Assembly (NCBI GenBank): GCA_902729315.2
Contig: LR746278.1
Location: 2,077,001 to 2,141,000, forward strand
Origin: Spirodela intermedia
Lineage: Eukaryota; Streptophyta; Magnoliopsida; Alismatales; Araceae
Length of the DNA stretch: 64,000 bases
Direction of reading: 5' to 3'
This document shows positions 1-10,532 of this stretch, one piece after another. The notes beneath the pieces were generated by a model, which ran no database searches, was not told where the DNA came from, and saw only the letters and a program-made list of their open reading frames with translations. The position numbers and the translations under genes are program-made. Each line of letters opens with the position of its first letter. The first letter of the stretch is position 1.

Positions 1-45
1 ACGCTCAAGAATGTCTACCAAGCGATGGGATTCCTGAAGAGATGA
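1..45 (+). CDS. possible 3' end of an unidentified gene
   Basis: The first 15 codons are open in frame 1 from the window edge and read TLKNVYQAMGFLKR followed by TGA. This could be the C-terminal end of a protein whose body lies outside the window. The stretch is too short to assign a family, and an open run of 14 codons is also expected by chance. No polyadenylation signal was judged convincing. Confidence 0.25.
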   Translation, partial: TLKNVYQAMGFLKR

Positions 46-1395
46 AGACCTCTTCTGCCCCTCTGAAGAACCTTCAATGCAGTGGATGGTAATCTCAGAT
101 TCCTCCCAAGAAAGAGAACAACAGTCCCTGGCTCTCAATCTTAGGCTCATTGGTCTCAGATTTCTTTTATATGGCTGCAACTGGGCGGCAAATAATGGTC
201 AGCGCAGCCTTACCATTTTCCCACATTTTATCCACAGTTTTTACCCCCAGCCCTCATCATTTATGTGTAAAAAGTTGAGTTTTTTTGCTGAAAATAGTAG
301 TTTCGGACAGCTATACAGGAGCTTTGGCCAAAGTCAACCTTGCTGAAGAATTTGAGTAAGGTAAGTTCTTCCGGAATGAAACCAGTACTCAAGCACCTGC
401 GCCCCCGATGGGGAAACAAGGCTGAAATGCACTTCTCACATCCTCTTTTGGTATGCAATGGGAAGTAGAACCCAGTCTCACCGATGTGACTAATGAACAT
501 GGGGTTGACTTATTTCAGCTAAACGCAGGAAATTGGGGAAATTGATAACCAATTTTGTTGCAAGTCAACGACGTGGGTCAGGCCTCTTTCTTCAAAAGAT
601 GTTATGTCGAAACGTGTATGCTTACCCAATCAAGCCCAAAAAGGAAGTGTTGACTTTTTAACAAGACAGAAGGGCTAGCTGTGACTTTATGCGACTAAAC
701 TAGCTGATTAACAGCTATGATCTTATCAGACCACTATTAGAATAGTCAACTGTGTGCCTTATCACAGTAGTACTACTTGATGAAGACCTTAATGCCACTA
801 AGGTACAAGATATTTCAAAAATAATTAGCAAAATTCTAAAGTGATTGAAATTAGCAAAATTATTTATGTAACTAATTTGTATGCAAGCTTGGTCATACTT
901 AAAAGTCTCCATTTGAAAGGTGACCTCTAATGACATATAATTGTAACTATGATCTCCTTAAGGGCAGTAAGGTAATTATTTATTTTAATACCTTTTATAC
1001 CCCGACTAAAAGTTAGTATTCGTTTGAACCATCACCACGAGGGTAAGACTTTTAGTTACACCCTACGATTGCACCCCGGTAAACTAGAGAAGAGCAGGAA
1101 TAACGGTGATTAGCAATATATGTACAATTAATCTTTTATGAGGGTGTTTTTAGTTATTGATGCGATCCTGGAGAGATCTAACTGTAAAGTTGAAACAAGA
1201 CTGATTGATCTTCGCGCCGTACGCGGTCTTTGCTATCGTACGCTCTGATACGATTGGGGCTGCTCTGGTTCCCGAGCATCTTATGATTCCTTGCAGAATG
1301 AATATGGGGATCTAGATGCGAAGGTGGAGTGGCGGCGACGGTGGCGGCCGATCGGAGGAGAAGCGAAGGAGCAAAGCGGGATTCTGATCCCTCCA
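46..1395. other. intergenic, no gene recognised
   Basis: This stretch is AT-rich and holds only short frames with no recognisable protein. The last 200 bases become GC-rich and include the probable 5' UTR and promoter of the dioxygenase gene starting at 1396. No repeat or RNA gene was seen. Confidence 0.6.
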
Positions 1396-3414
1396 ATGGC
1401 GGGGGATTTCGTGAAAATCGGAATACCGCAGCAGAAGTCTGTCGGGAGCTTCCTCTTCCCGGCGGTGCTGGCGCCGAATCCCTCTGTGGAGCTCGATCTG
1501 CGGAGATTCACGGAGGCGGTAAGGGAGCAGAAGCTCCGGGTGGAGGAGATGCTCCGGTCGACTGGAGCCATCCTACTAAGGGGCTTCCCGGTGCGGACGG
1601 CGTCGGATTTCAACGAGGCGGTGGAGGCGTTCGGGTACGAGGAACTGCCGTACGTCGGTGGCGCAGCGCCGCGGACCAACGTCGTCGGCAGGGTTTTCAC
1701 CGCCAACGAGTCTCCGCCCGATCAGAAGATCCCCTTCCACCATGAGATGTCCCAGGTGAGCAACACTCTCTCCTCCACGGGTGGGTCCAGAAAATTATTC
1801 TCAGGTTTTAGGTCATAATTGCCGGCGACTTGATGATGTCTCCTCCTCCTGCAGGTTCCGGAGTTTCCCTCGAAGCTGTTCTTCTTCTGCGAGGAAGAGC
1901 CGGGAAGTGGCGGGGAAACCCCCATCGTCCTCAGCCATCGAATCTATGAACGCATGAGAGAGAAGTACCCCGACTTCGTCGACAGACTTGAGAAATATGG
2001 CTTGATCTACATCCGAGTCCTGGGGGCCGAAGACGATCCTTCTTCGCCAATAGGCCGCGGCTGGCAATCGACATTCTTGACCAAAGATAGAAATATTGCC
2101 GAGGAAAGGTCTGCTCTGATGCCCGCCATTAATGATGTTTTCTCTGTGCTATAATTTCCACGTTCAGACAGCCGTCTGGTCATGTGGTGACATGCCCGTC
2201 ATCTTTCGTGCACCTAACACCTTCAGCATCCCAGGATAGGGAAGAACCAACCATCTGCAACATCGGGCAAACATCCTCGTCTGTCGGGATTCTGATATTA
2301 TCATTTAGTTTCAAAAAATTGCCGTATTACTCTGCAACCGATCCGAGGAAAATGACGATGTGCCGGCCATTTTTGGATTACTGGTTTTGACATGACAGAC
2401 ATTCTTTTCAGATAAACATACCTTCTGTTTTCCTGTGACTGCACAAAAAATCACAGGTGGAGAGGGGAGAGCCCCCTACATGGAATTATAAGATGCCCAG
2501 TAGCACTTGTAATTATTTCCTGTGCTATTTACCCATTTCATATCTGTTAGAAAAAAGGGAAAGAATCATGTGGAATTTACAAGAGTCCAATACCAGGATT
2601 GGTTTGGATTAATGCCCTGTTCTGGATCATGAAGCTGCCATCACCTGCAACCTTCAGAAAATATTAGATCTTCTGAGCCAATTTTTTTGGTCTTCTTGGG
2701 TATTTGTCTGGAGCATGGTTGGCAGACGGCAACCAGTTTTCGCAAGAAATGGGGAGAATTTTCACAATCCAAACCATTTTTCGAAAAAAGATAAACTTCA
2801 CATTACTTACAGATGCGCGATGATCTCTAGGGACCCATTTTTTCTTACTTGAAAAGATGGCGAGCCGGTAAGTTGCAGACTTGCAGACTTGTTTTTTCTC
2901 TCTCTCCTCTGTCTCTCTCTCTCTTTCTCTCTCTCTCTGTGAGGAGGTTCATGCCTGCCCATCATGTCTTTCAGTCCCTTTTTCCCAGTCTCTTTTGTTC
3001 TGTGCCAGCCAGGCGGGCCATGAGGTTGACTTATTGATCACCGAATGCGGCAGGGCAAGGCGGCTGGGGATGAAGCTGGAATGGACGGCGGAGGGGGTGA
3101 AGACAATAATGGGGCCAATCCCAGCCGTGAAGGTCGACGCCTCGAGGGAGCGCAAGGTCTGGTTCAACAGCATGGTCGCCGCCTACACCGGCTGGAAGGA
3201 CTCCCGCAACGACCCCGTGAAGGCCGTCACCTTCGGGGACGGGTCGCCATTGCCGCCTCAAATCATCGACGACTGCCTGAGAATACTCGAAGAGGAGTGC
3301 GTTGCCGTGCCTTGGCAGCAGGGGGACGTGCTCCTGCTGGATAACCTGGCCGTGCTTCACGCCCGTAGATCATTCCACCCCCCTCGCCGCATCCTGGCTT
3401 CTCTCTGTAAATAA
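1396..3414 (+). CDS. TauD/TfdA-like Fe(II)/2-oxoglutarate dioxygenase (clavaminate synthase-like)
   Basis: Three exons (1396-1755, 1855-2108, 3054-3414) join in frame to 324 residues. The protein matches the plant family typified by Arabidopsis At3g21360, whose members are about 330 residues. Seen: an N-terminal segment ending in FHHEMSQ, giving the HxE half of the iron-binding triad at the end of exon 1; TKDRNIAEE across the exon 2 end; then KVWFNSMVAAYTGW and the C-terminal VLHARRSFHPPRRILASLCK, supplying the distal histidine and the arginine expected to bind 2-oxoglutarate. Start choice: the first in-frame ATG giving the family N-terminus MAGDFVKIGIP. Intron 2 is 945 bp and carries a (CT)n tract. 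The physiological substrate of the plant family is unknown; the fold and cofactors are inferred from the motifs. Confidence 0.9.
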
Positions 3415-4057
3415 ATCTCCCCCCCCTCTTTCTCTCTCTAGAAACGAGAATCCCTCTGGGCACTTCATCTTCCTTGGAGTTCTGAGTTCTGCTCTGGACG
3501 GGCCCTGTTGATAATGAATTCTGGAAGCATCAGCTATGAAGGTTCTTGGTCGCCATGGCGCATAATTCCTGGGGAGTGCACGCAAGGAGTAGATTATTCT
3601 TCCCCACAGTCTCTTTGCTCTACGGCGGCCCCAGCGACGACATGGGCACCTCCCTTTAGAGAGAGAGAGAGAGAGAGTGGAAGGGGGGAGGGGGCCAGAT
3701 GTGCAGTGGCGGGCGCTTTCGCGTGAGAGGCGTCTTATGCGGAAGAAGGGGTGGTCTGTGAGAACATACACCGAACACATCATGTGCGCCAAAGAGCAAT
3801 CCGAAAAGGCAAAAAGGGGACAGGAACTCCGCCCACTGAACGCGACCTTCGTCGCCCGCATTTCCGGCGACAGCTCCACACAGAGCGGCGTTCCGGGGTT
3901 CAGAATAACCCTCCACCTTTCGCATATTTGACGCCTCGCACCCCCTACATTTCCCTCTGTCGGATTCCCCCCCTCTCCCTCTCCCACTCCCCCTCCTCCT
4001 CTCTCAGCACGAGGGATCGGCCGTATCTTCCCCGCCTTACCCAAAAGACCTTCAACT

Positions 4058-4093
<36 letters not shown>

Positions 4094-4514
4094 CACCCTT
4101 CTACCACTGTCGCATTAGCACGCCTCTGCCCTGAGTCACAGAGAGAGAGAGAGAGAGAGAGTGAATAGTTCCTTGTTTCACAGTCCGCAGCAGAGTTGTA
4201 CTCTCTCTCTCGTGGATTCTGCGGTTATTATAAGCAGGAAGGAGGGGGAGGGGGGAAAGGGAAAGCAGAGGGCAGTGCAGAATAAACGAATGAAATTGGG
4301 GGGTGGAGAGGGGGGGTGTGTTCTTCGACCAGTCCATCAGCCCTTCCGGCGGCTTCTCCGCCGAGGCCCTCCTCCTTCCCTAGTTTGAACAGCCGTAGCA
4401 GAGGACAGATGCCCACCAAGTCCCCCCTTTTCTTCTCTCCCCCTGACATTAATCCTCCTCCCACCTCCCCAAGCTAGGGTTACTCTCTCTCTCTCTCCGT
4501 GTTGGTTGGGTGAG
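3415..4514. other. intergenic and 5' region rich in (GA)n/(CT)n
   Basis: No gene was recognised. Microsatellites lie at about 3657-3678 (GA), 4061-4091 (CT), 4141-4161 (GA) and 4482-4498 (CT). The right part probably holds the promoter and leader of the Aux/IAA gene; a TATTATAAGC sequence near 4226-4235 is a possible TATA element. The long frames on the minus strand here are low-complexity readings of the repeats. Confidence 0.6.
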
Positions 4515-5435
4515 ATGGAGGGGAATACAGGGAGATCTATGCGGGGTGAAGATTCCCACCGGAAGCTGCTCGATTTGATCCCAAATGGGGGTGGGCTGGA
4601 GCTGAGTCTCGCCCCTCCCGGTGGAGATAGCTGGTCACCGGCGGCGGCTCCGCCGCCGGCGGAGGACCCTCCTCCCATTCTCTCTCTTCTCAGGGTCGTC
4701 ACTTCTCCGCCCACCTCGCAGAAGAGGTCAGCGCCACCCGGTTTCTCTCTCTCTCTCTCCTCGACGGCAAACTGACGGCGGGTCTTCGCTCTCTTACTTT
4801 GCAGAGACACCGCCGTTGCTGTCGTCGGGTGGCCCCCCGTCCGAGCCTTCAGGAGGAACCTCGCCGGCAAGGGGCCGGCGTCGGCGGCTGAGGCAGGCGG
4901 TTCAGTGAGCGCCGAGAAGGCGGGTCTGTTCGTGAAGATCAACATGGACGGGGTGCCCATCGGGAGGAAGGTGGATCTGAAGGCCTGCGGCGGCTATCAG
5001 AAGCTCTCTTCCGCCATTGACGAGCTCTTCGGAGGCCTCCTCGCAGGTAGCAGTAGCAGCAGCTGGAAGATCCATCTTCCTTTTGTTCTCGATAACCTTT
5101 TTAATCCTCTTCCTCCTGCGTGATTCACAGCTCAGAGAGAAAAGAAGGAGGCGCTCACAGGGCTGTTGGACGGCAGCGGCGAGTACACGCTCGTGTACGA
5201 GGACGAGGAGGGAGACAAGCTGCTCGTTGGTGATGTGCCTTGGGAGTAAGCTCTCTCTTTCTCTCTCTCTCTATCTCTATCTTTCCCTCCCTTCTTTCTC
5301 TCTCTATGTTCTGTTCTGTTCTGATGGTAGGCATGTATGGTGTGCCGTAGGATGTTTGTTTCTTCTGTGAAGAGACTGCGGGTTCTGAAGAGCTCCGAGC
5401 TCCTTGAACTGCCTGCAAGATGCCCTCAGAGGTAG
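4515..5435 (+). CDS. Aux/IAA auxin-response repressor (IAA18/IAA26-like)
   Basis: Four exons (4515-4726, 4805-5046, 5131-5245, 5351-5435) close in frame to 217 residues, typical for the family. Domain [21 protein letters not shown], with the LxLxL EAR motif at residues 28-32 that recruits TOPLESS corepressors. Domain II: the degron VVGWPPV at 77-83, which binds TIR1/AFB with auxin. A basic KR pair (70-71) precedes it and is split by intron 1. Domains III/IV (PB1 fold) begin near residue 110 ([20 protein letters not shown]) with the basic lysine at 115. They end with an acidic patch ([17 protein letters not shown]) and [15 protein letters not shown]. The KLLDL...LELxL...PPG spacing and short tail resemble the IAA18/26/28 group. 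The product is expected to be nuclear and short-lived, repressing ARF targets. The leader is CT-rich. Confidence 0.95.
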
Positions 5436-6830
5436 CTCGTGGCTCTGGCCAACAGGGGGATCCGCCGCCTTCTCGCCGCCCTCTTCCGCTATGGTCAAAG
5501 GGGAGATGCTAATTGTACGAGATCTATATGGGGTGTAGTAGAGAAGGACCTTGTGTATTGTCTAATATTTCTCTCTCTATATCTATTCCACTGTCTCCCT
5601 TTCTCTCTCTCTCTCTCTACGACCATGTAGAGAATCTGAAGATCTTTTCCTAGGGAGAATGGCCCCTCCCATAGATGAACAGCTCAAGTGGCTTTGATGG
5701 CCCATCCATCAGCCAGCCCAAAAACCCCACTCAATAATTCTAAGTCAACTGCATTATTTAGAACCCGATGAACAGCAGGCACATAATATTCTATGATTCA
5801 CGAAGAACAATCATATACTAGTGAATAAAATCGATTCATGGGTTTTGATAACCATGCATAAATCAACAAAAAAAATCATGCTTTATATACCATTTCACGC
5901 CGTCATTTACTACCCGGGTGATGGATGCTTACCTGCAGACTGCCCCGAGCTGGTCTTGACTTCGAGGATGACCCCGACGAGCAATGGATGACAGAAGGTC
6001 TTCCCGGTCAACCTCTTACTTTTCTCCCCTGTGCATTGCATTGGATGGAAGAGGATTCAAGACACAAGAGGAAAAGATCCAAGAATCGGAAGATAAATAG
6101 TCGGGAAAATGACTTGAATTGTGAGCATCAATTCTCTTGCAGTCAATTCGGAGCATAATCTCTAGAACTATTATAGTACTCGCAGTAAGCAAGCAGCATG
6201 GACCAAAGAAACAAAGGTTCGATCTTGTCTAGAAGAAGAAGTTGGGGGAAACGAGCTTAATGGAATCCCACCGGAGAGAGTCACAGAACAGTAAACACCT
6301 CAAGAAAGCAACAATGGCAGATCCTGCCCGAACAGTGAAATATCGCCAAGAAACCCACGAAGATGATCATAAATTGAGATGGATCTGACGTTGGAGTATA
6401 AAATGATGATATAGCTCCTGCCCAGTTGCATGTCTGGTCTGATCTCGATAATGCTAGAACAATATGAAAATTTGGCATAGAGAGTCCACCGTCTCTGAGC
6501 GGAGTTCCCTCCCCTTTCAGGGGAAGCATGAAAGAACCACCATCAGAGCACACAGTAGTATCTTCAGCTCCACCTTGCTCCTCTGTAAACCCTAAGAGAG
6601 GAGGAGGCCCAACTGTATTCGGTGGAATAGGGCAGAAAACTTCATCAAGGAGACACACACACCCCCCATGAAGCATGGGCATTCACCCAGTTCAGAATGA
6701 ATGTGTGGAGGACCATTTGAAGTTGCGTACATTCAAGAAAATCACCGAGCTCACAGAATTAGGAATTTCAGGAGATTGGTACGCGTACAGACCACCAAGT
6801 CGCTGTCACAATTGGTAAAGATACCAGAGC
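5436..6830. other. intergenic, no gene recognised
   Basis: This region contains the 3' UTR of the Aux/IAA gene, a (CT)n tract near 5600-5618, AT-rich sequence, and the 3' flank of the minus-strand dehydrogenase gene. An open frame of 77 codons at 5925-6158 has no recognisable motif and I do not call it. Confidence 0.6.
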
Positions 6831-7844
6831 TCAGAGTTGAGTGTTGTTGAGTCTTTCAATCGCCAGAATCAGCGCTTGTGTTCCCAAGTTACCCTCTCCG
6901 TGGGCCACCAGCGACAAGTAGAGCTGCTGCGCCAGAGCCAGCCCCGGCAGCGCTAACCCCATGGATTGGCATTCTTTCAAGCAGATTCCGAGATCCTTTA
7001 CGAAGTGGTGAACGAAGAATCCCGCCGCCATGTCCCTCTGCAAAATCCTCTCCCCATACAACGTCAGAGACTTCGATCCAGCGGCCCCTGTTGATATCGC
7101 TTCCATCCACCGACGCACATCCAGCCCCGCCTTGTGCGCGAAGAGCATCCCCTCCACCAATCCGACCATCGTTGAAGCGATCGCGATCTGGTTCCCTAGC
7201 TTGGCCCGCTGGCCAGCACCAGGTCCTCCCATGTAGTTCACCGTCCCCAAGCACCGGAACAGCGGCGACAGCCATTGGACGGTGGACTCGTCCCCGCCGG
7301 CGAAGATCGAGAGCTTCCCGTCGCGAGCCCCCCGGTCCCCCCCGGAGACAGGAGCGTCCACAGAGCGGCACGACGCAGACCTCGCGGAGGCGTAGATCTC
7401 CTCCGCCATGGAAGGATCACTGGTGGTCATGTCGACGACGACAGATCCAGGAGAGAGGCCACCGAGGACTCCCTCATCTTGATCCAGCACCACGCGACGA
7501 ACATCGGAGGGGTAGCCGACGATGAGGAAGACGACGTCGCTCTCCTCCGCCACGCCCCGCGGCGAGCCGGCGAGCTTCGCCCCCATCTCCACGAGGGGCT
7601 GGGCCTTGGAGGGTGTCCGATTGAAGACGGTGAGGGCGTAACCAGCAGATATCAGATGCCCCGCCATGTAGCGCCCCATGACCCCTGTGCCGATCCATCC
7701 GACGCGAGTGGTCGCCGGAGTGAGAGGCGGAAGAGACAAGGCTCCCGAAGCTCCTCCGCCCGTCATGGAGCGGCGGAGGATGGAGACGACGGAGGGAGAT
7801 CGCCGGCGAAGAGATTGCAGCACTGGCGAGAGCAGAGTTCTCAT
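6831..7844 (-). CDS. 3-hydroxyisobutyrate dehydrogenase-like protein, probably mitochondrial
   Basis: A single exon of 337 residues in the beta-hydroxyacid dehydrogenase family, closest in pattern to plant 3-hydroxyisobutyrate dehydrogenase-like 1 (At4g29120). The first 45 residues are arginine/serine-rich without acidic residues (MRTLLSPVLQSLRRRSPSVV), as in a mitochondrial targeting peptide. Then come the NAD(P)-binding GWIGTGVMG loop (about 50-57), the substrate-binding DAPVSGG (163-169), and GGPGAGQRAKLGNQ with the catalytic lysine at 215. The C-terminal helical domain ends ILAIERLNNTQL. The family oxidises small beta-hydroxyacids (valine catabolism or succinic-semialdehyde/glyoxylate reduction); which one applies here cannot be read from sequence. 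The gene is intronless and strongly GC-rich, so the opposite strand shows several spurious open frames. A TATTATAA sequence lies just upstream near 7881-7890. Confidence 0.92.
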   Translation of the reverse strand: MRTLLSPVLQSLRRRSPSVVSILRRSMTGGGASGALSLPPLTPATTRVGWIGTGVMGRYMAGHLISAGYALTVFNRTPSKAQPLVEMGAKLAGSPRGVAEESDVVFLIVGYPSDVRRVVLDQDEGVLGGLSPGSVVVDMTTSDPSMAEEIYASARSASCRSVDAPVSGGDRGARDGKLSIFAGGDESTVQWLSPLFRCLGTVNYMGGPGAGQRAKLGNQIAIASTMVGLVEGMLFAHKAGLDVRRWMEAISTGAAGSKSLTLYGERILQRDMAAGFFVHHFVKDLGICLKECQSMGLALPGLALAQQLYLSLVAHGEGNLGTQALILAIERLNNTQL

Positions 7845-8084
7845 CGAAGGTGGAGAGCTCGAGAAAACTTATACCTTACCTTATAATATATGTGGCCTTC
7901 CAGAAGCCACATTTTTTTTCAGGAACCACGAAGCAGGCCTTGAAAAGCTATTGGGCCAAATTATAATCGGCCCAGCCTATACAAGGGGTTACGTTAACGG
8001 ACCCAACACTGTGGACAACGCTGGCCCATTTATAAAATTGCTTATTATGAGAAAATTAATTCAGTTAAAAAAGTTGGGAGCACA

Positions 8085-8165
8085 TGTCAAGAATGGGATT
8101 CGAACCCATGCCCTTTCGGACCAGTACCTGAAACTGGCGCCTTAGACCAACTCGGCCATCTTGAC
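8085..8165 (-). tRNA. tRNA-Leu (anticodon CAG)
   Basis: The minus strand reads as a class II tRNA of 81 nt. The acceptor arms GTCAAGA and TCTTGAC pair perfectly. A box A-like TGGCCGAGTTGG is followed by an anticodon stem CCAGT/ACTGG enclosing the loop TTCAGGT with anticodon CAG. There is a variable arm, and the box B sequence GGTTCGAATCC forms the T-arm. The discriminator base is A and no CCA is encoded, as expected for a eukaryotic nuclear tRNA. No intron is present. Confidence 0.93.
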
Positions 8166-8454
8166 TTGTGTAAATATCGTCATTTTAAACTAAGTTATTA
8201 TAATTTATAAATCCACTAACGGTCCACTTCTCCCGATTCCCATCTCCAGATCTCTCCTCCTGCACCATCTTTGCGCAAGAAGAAACAGAGGGCCGCCGTC
8301 GCCGTAGGAGACGAGACTCCGACGATTGGAGAGAGGTTCCTCCTCCGACGAGCTCTCCACCGTTGCTCAGGTGTGTATTTCCTCCTTCCGTTCCTCTCTT
8401 CACGCTCGCTTTGGTAACGAGAATCCGAGGAAAGTCCCGAAGATCGTCCTGCGG

Positions 8455-10106
8455 ATGGCCACGGAAATCTCCGGTGGGAGATCGTACCGTAGTTCTGATC
8501 TTGCCGGAGGGGCTCCTCAGGGGACCCCGAGTGCCTCCGGGACTCATAGATTGGGAGAGGAAACCGAGGTCTCCTCTGAGCCCCGATCGTACGATCCGTT
8601 GGTAAATTATCTGTCCCCCAGGCCGCAGTTCCTCCGGTACAATCCAGATCGGGTTCGGGAGATTTACAATCGCAGAGAGAGGGAGTCAGATGGCGTGGTA
8701 GGTAGTTCCAGCGTCGATTCGAGTCTGTTGGTAGAGATCGAAGGTGAAAGAAACGAGGCAACGTCTTCGGATCCTCGTCCTCCTCTGAAACAGAGAGAGG
8801 AATCAGAGTTGGAAACCCTTGACAGTGTGGATGTAGAAGAAGAACATGACATCGACATTTTAGAAGAAGATGATGTTGGAGAAGAAGAGGGAGCATCGTA
8901 TTGTCATCTGTTATGGAAAATCCCTCTTCTACTGGGGATTCTGTTATCCGTATCGGGATACATTTCTTCCATGAATTCCTCGTCCACGACATCTTCTTCC
9001 CAAGACTTGAAGATTCAAGATGCTCTCCATGGCACTGTGAGGAAGTTCGAATCGAATATGGTGAATTTTGGACGCGACATGAATTCTTCCAACTCGAATG
9101 GACCGACAGCTGAGGAAAATGGAAAAAATCATTCAAAATTGGATCATCCTGAGAAATCTGACGAATATGTAGGTCGAAAACTGCAGTCCGAGGGCAAACG
9201 TGCCTCACAAGGAGCCATTGATCTGTCGGTTGAGGCAGATAAATCAAACTCCATGGAGTCGAGAGATGAAACCGAAACTGAAGACGTGGAAGCAGAATAC
9301 AGGAGAAGATTGGCGGCTGATCGTGAGAGCTCGGAAGCCGATCTGGCTGTCAGTCCTGCCGGACCTTCTCATGATCAGGAAGAAGAAGATGGATCTTCTG
9401 AACAAGTTATCGAGAAACCGATGGCAGGAGCGCAGGGTGCTAATCTTCTCAGTTTCCGCGAGATGAACTCGGTTGCAGGACTATCCACGGCATTAACCCT
9501 TGCAGCCTCCATAATTTTCAAGCTCTTTAGTCTCTGGACGATAAGAACAGCAACCAAGGAGGAAGATTCCCCAGGGAGAGGAGCTGAGCCACCGTTTGAA
9601 TCTATCGAGGAAAAGCTGTCTGGTTCTTCGACGGTCGCTGATGATTCCAAGGGGATATATAAAACCAATCCCCCGATAGTTGAATTGCTCGGAGAGTTCT
9701 CTCTCGAAGAGGTTGGACTATCCAAAACCGAGGGCTCTTCATCAGCCAAGAGCTTGATCAGAGGGAATCCACAGCCTTCTTGGAGGATCAGTTTCCCCTC
9801 GGGTGAAGAAAATGGTCAACCCCGATCGGAGTTTTCCACCGCCGAGTCAACCCCACGAAGACGATCAGATCCGAAGGTGAGCAGAAAAAGTTATCGAATC
9901 GCACATCTTAAGTATGAAAATTGTTTATTTTTTCCGTCATTAATAACCAATTCCTAGTCAAATCACAAACTTGGGATAAACCCATCGGCCGAATTCCTAA
10001 CCGAGGGCTGACTGATCCTCTTATGAAGCAGGATGGCGAGGTGACAACAGCGTTGACTCCTCTGAGACGATCCAATAGGATACGAAGCAGGGTCGTGTCT
10101 CCATGA
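8455..10106 (+). CDS. uncharacterised plant membrane protein with an acidic, serine-rich body
   Basis: Exon 1 (8455-9876) and a short exon 2 (10032-10106) join in frame to 498 residues. I do not recognise a named family, although the segment NYLSPRPQFLRYNPDR (about residues 51-66) and the ending TPLRRSNRIRSRVVSP look like conserved anchors of plant proteins of unknown function. Seen: an acidic run near 135-150 (EEEHDIDILEEDDVGEEEG), a hydrophobic segment at about 152-172 (LLWKIPLLLGILLSVSGYI), a long polar region, a second hydrophobic segment at about 340-360 (AGLSTALTLAASIIFKLFSLW), and a basic C-terminus. It may be a two-pass membrane protein. The frame is open upstream of 8455 but lacks an ATG; the ATG at 8455 gives MATEISGG, a plausible start. 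Confidence 0.75.
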
Positions 10107-10532
10107 TCGTTGGATGGAGGGAAAGCTGAACGGCTATAAATTGTCTAATCCCCTGGCTTTGGTTCTCAAGGATGTATTTCCGGGCGGGCCAATCAGATGC
10201 TTCCACGTGTCTTTAACCTGGTGGGCTTTATTTCCTTCCAGCTGGCTTCCAGGCTCAAAAGGCGAGATGCCGTGGGCCCAGCCTGAAAGCCCACTAATAA
10301 TTATTGAGACGAGATCCTCAACCGCCCCTGTCACACAGAGCATGGTCAACCAACAAGTTCACACAGACATTTGACCAGAAAGATGGCAATAAATGCCAAT
10401 TATAGAACCATGGGACTTGCCCAAAACCGCGGGAAAAAGGAGAGATCTTTTAGGGGAAACCAAGATGCCACGCATTCCAGGGAGAAAAAAAATAGATAGA
10501 AGAGAGGTGGAACCCACACGCCAGGTGGCAGT
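10107..10532. other. intergenic spacer between convergent genes
   Basis: This spacer holds the 3' flanks of the membrane-protein gene and of profilin. No gene, repeat or RNA was recognised. Confidence 0.6.

Noticed and set aside
1281-1745. Long frames on both strands over the dioxygenase first exon
   Set aside because: They overlap the GC-rich real exon and have no family features; they are shadows of its codon use.
3370-4107. A 245-codon minus-strand frame
   Set aside because: It overlaps dioxygenase exon 3 and GA/CT repeats and contains arginine-glutamate runs from the repeat only.
4337-4960. A 207-codon minus-strand frame over Aux/IAA exons
   Set aside because: It lies opposite the well-supported Aux/IAA coding exons and shows only low-complexity glycine/arginine content.
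5925-6158. A 77-codon plus-strand frame
   Set aside because: No motif, no splice partner and no similarity to either neighbour; treated as chance.
7275-7886. A 203-codon plus-strand frame opposite the dehydrogenase gene
   Set aside because: It is antisense to an intact GC-rich enzyme gene with all catalytic motifs; no motif is seen in it.
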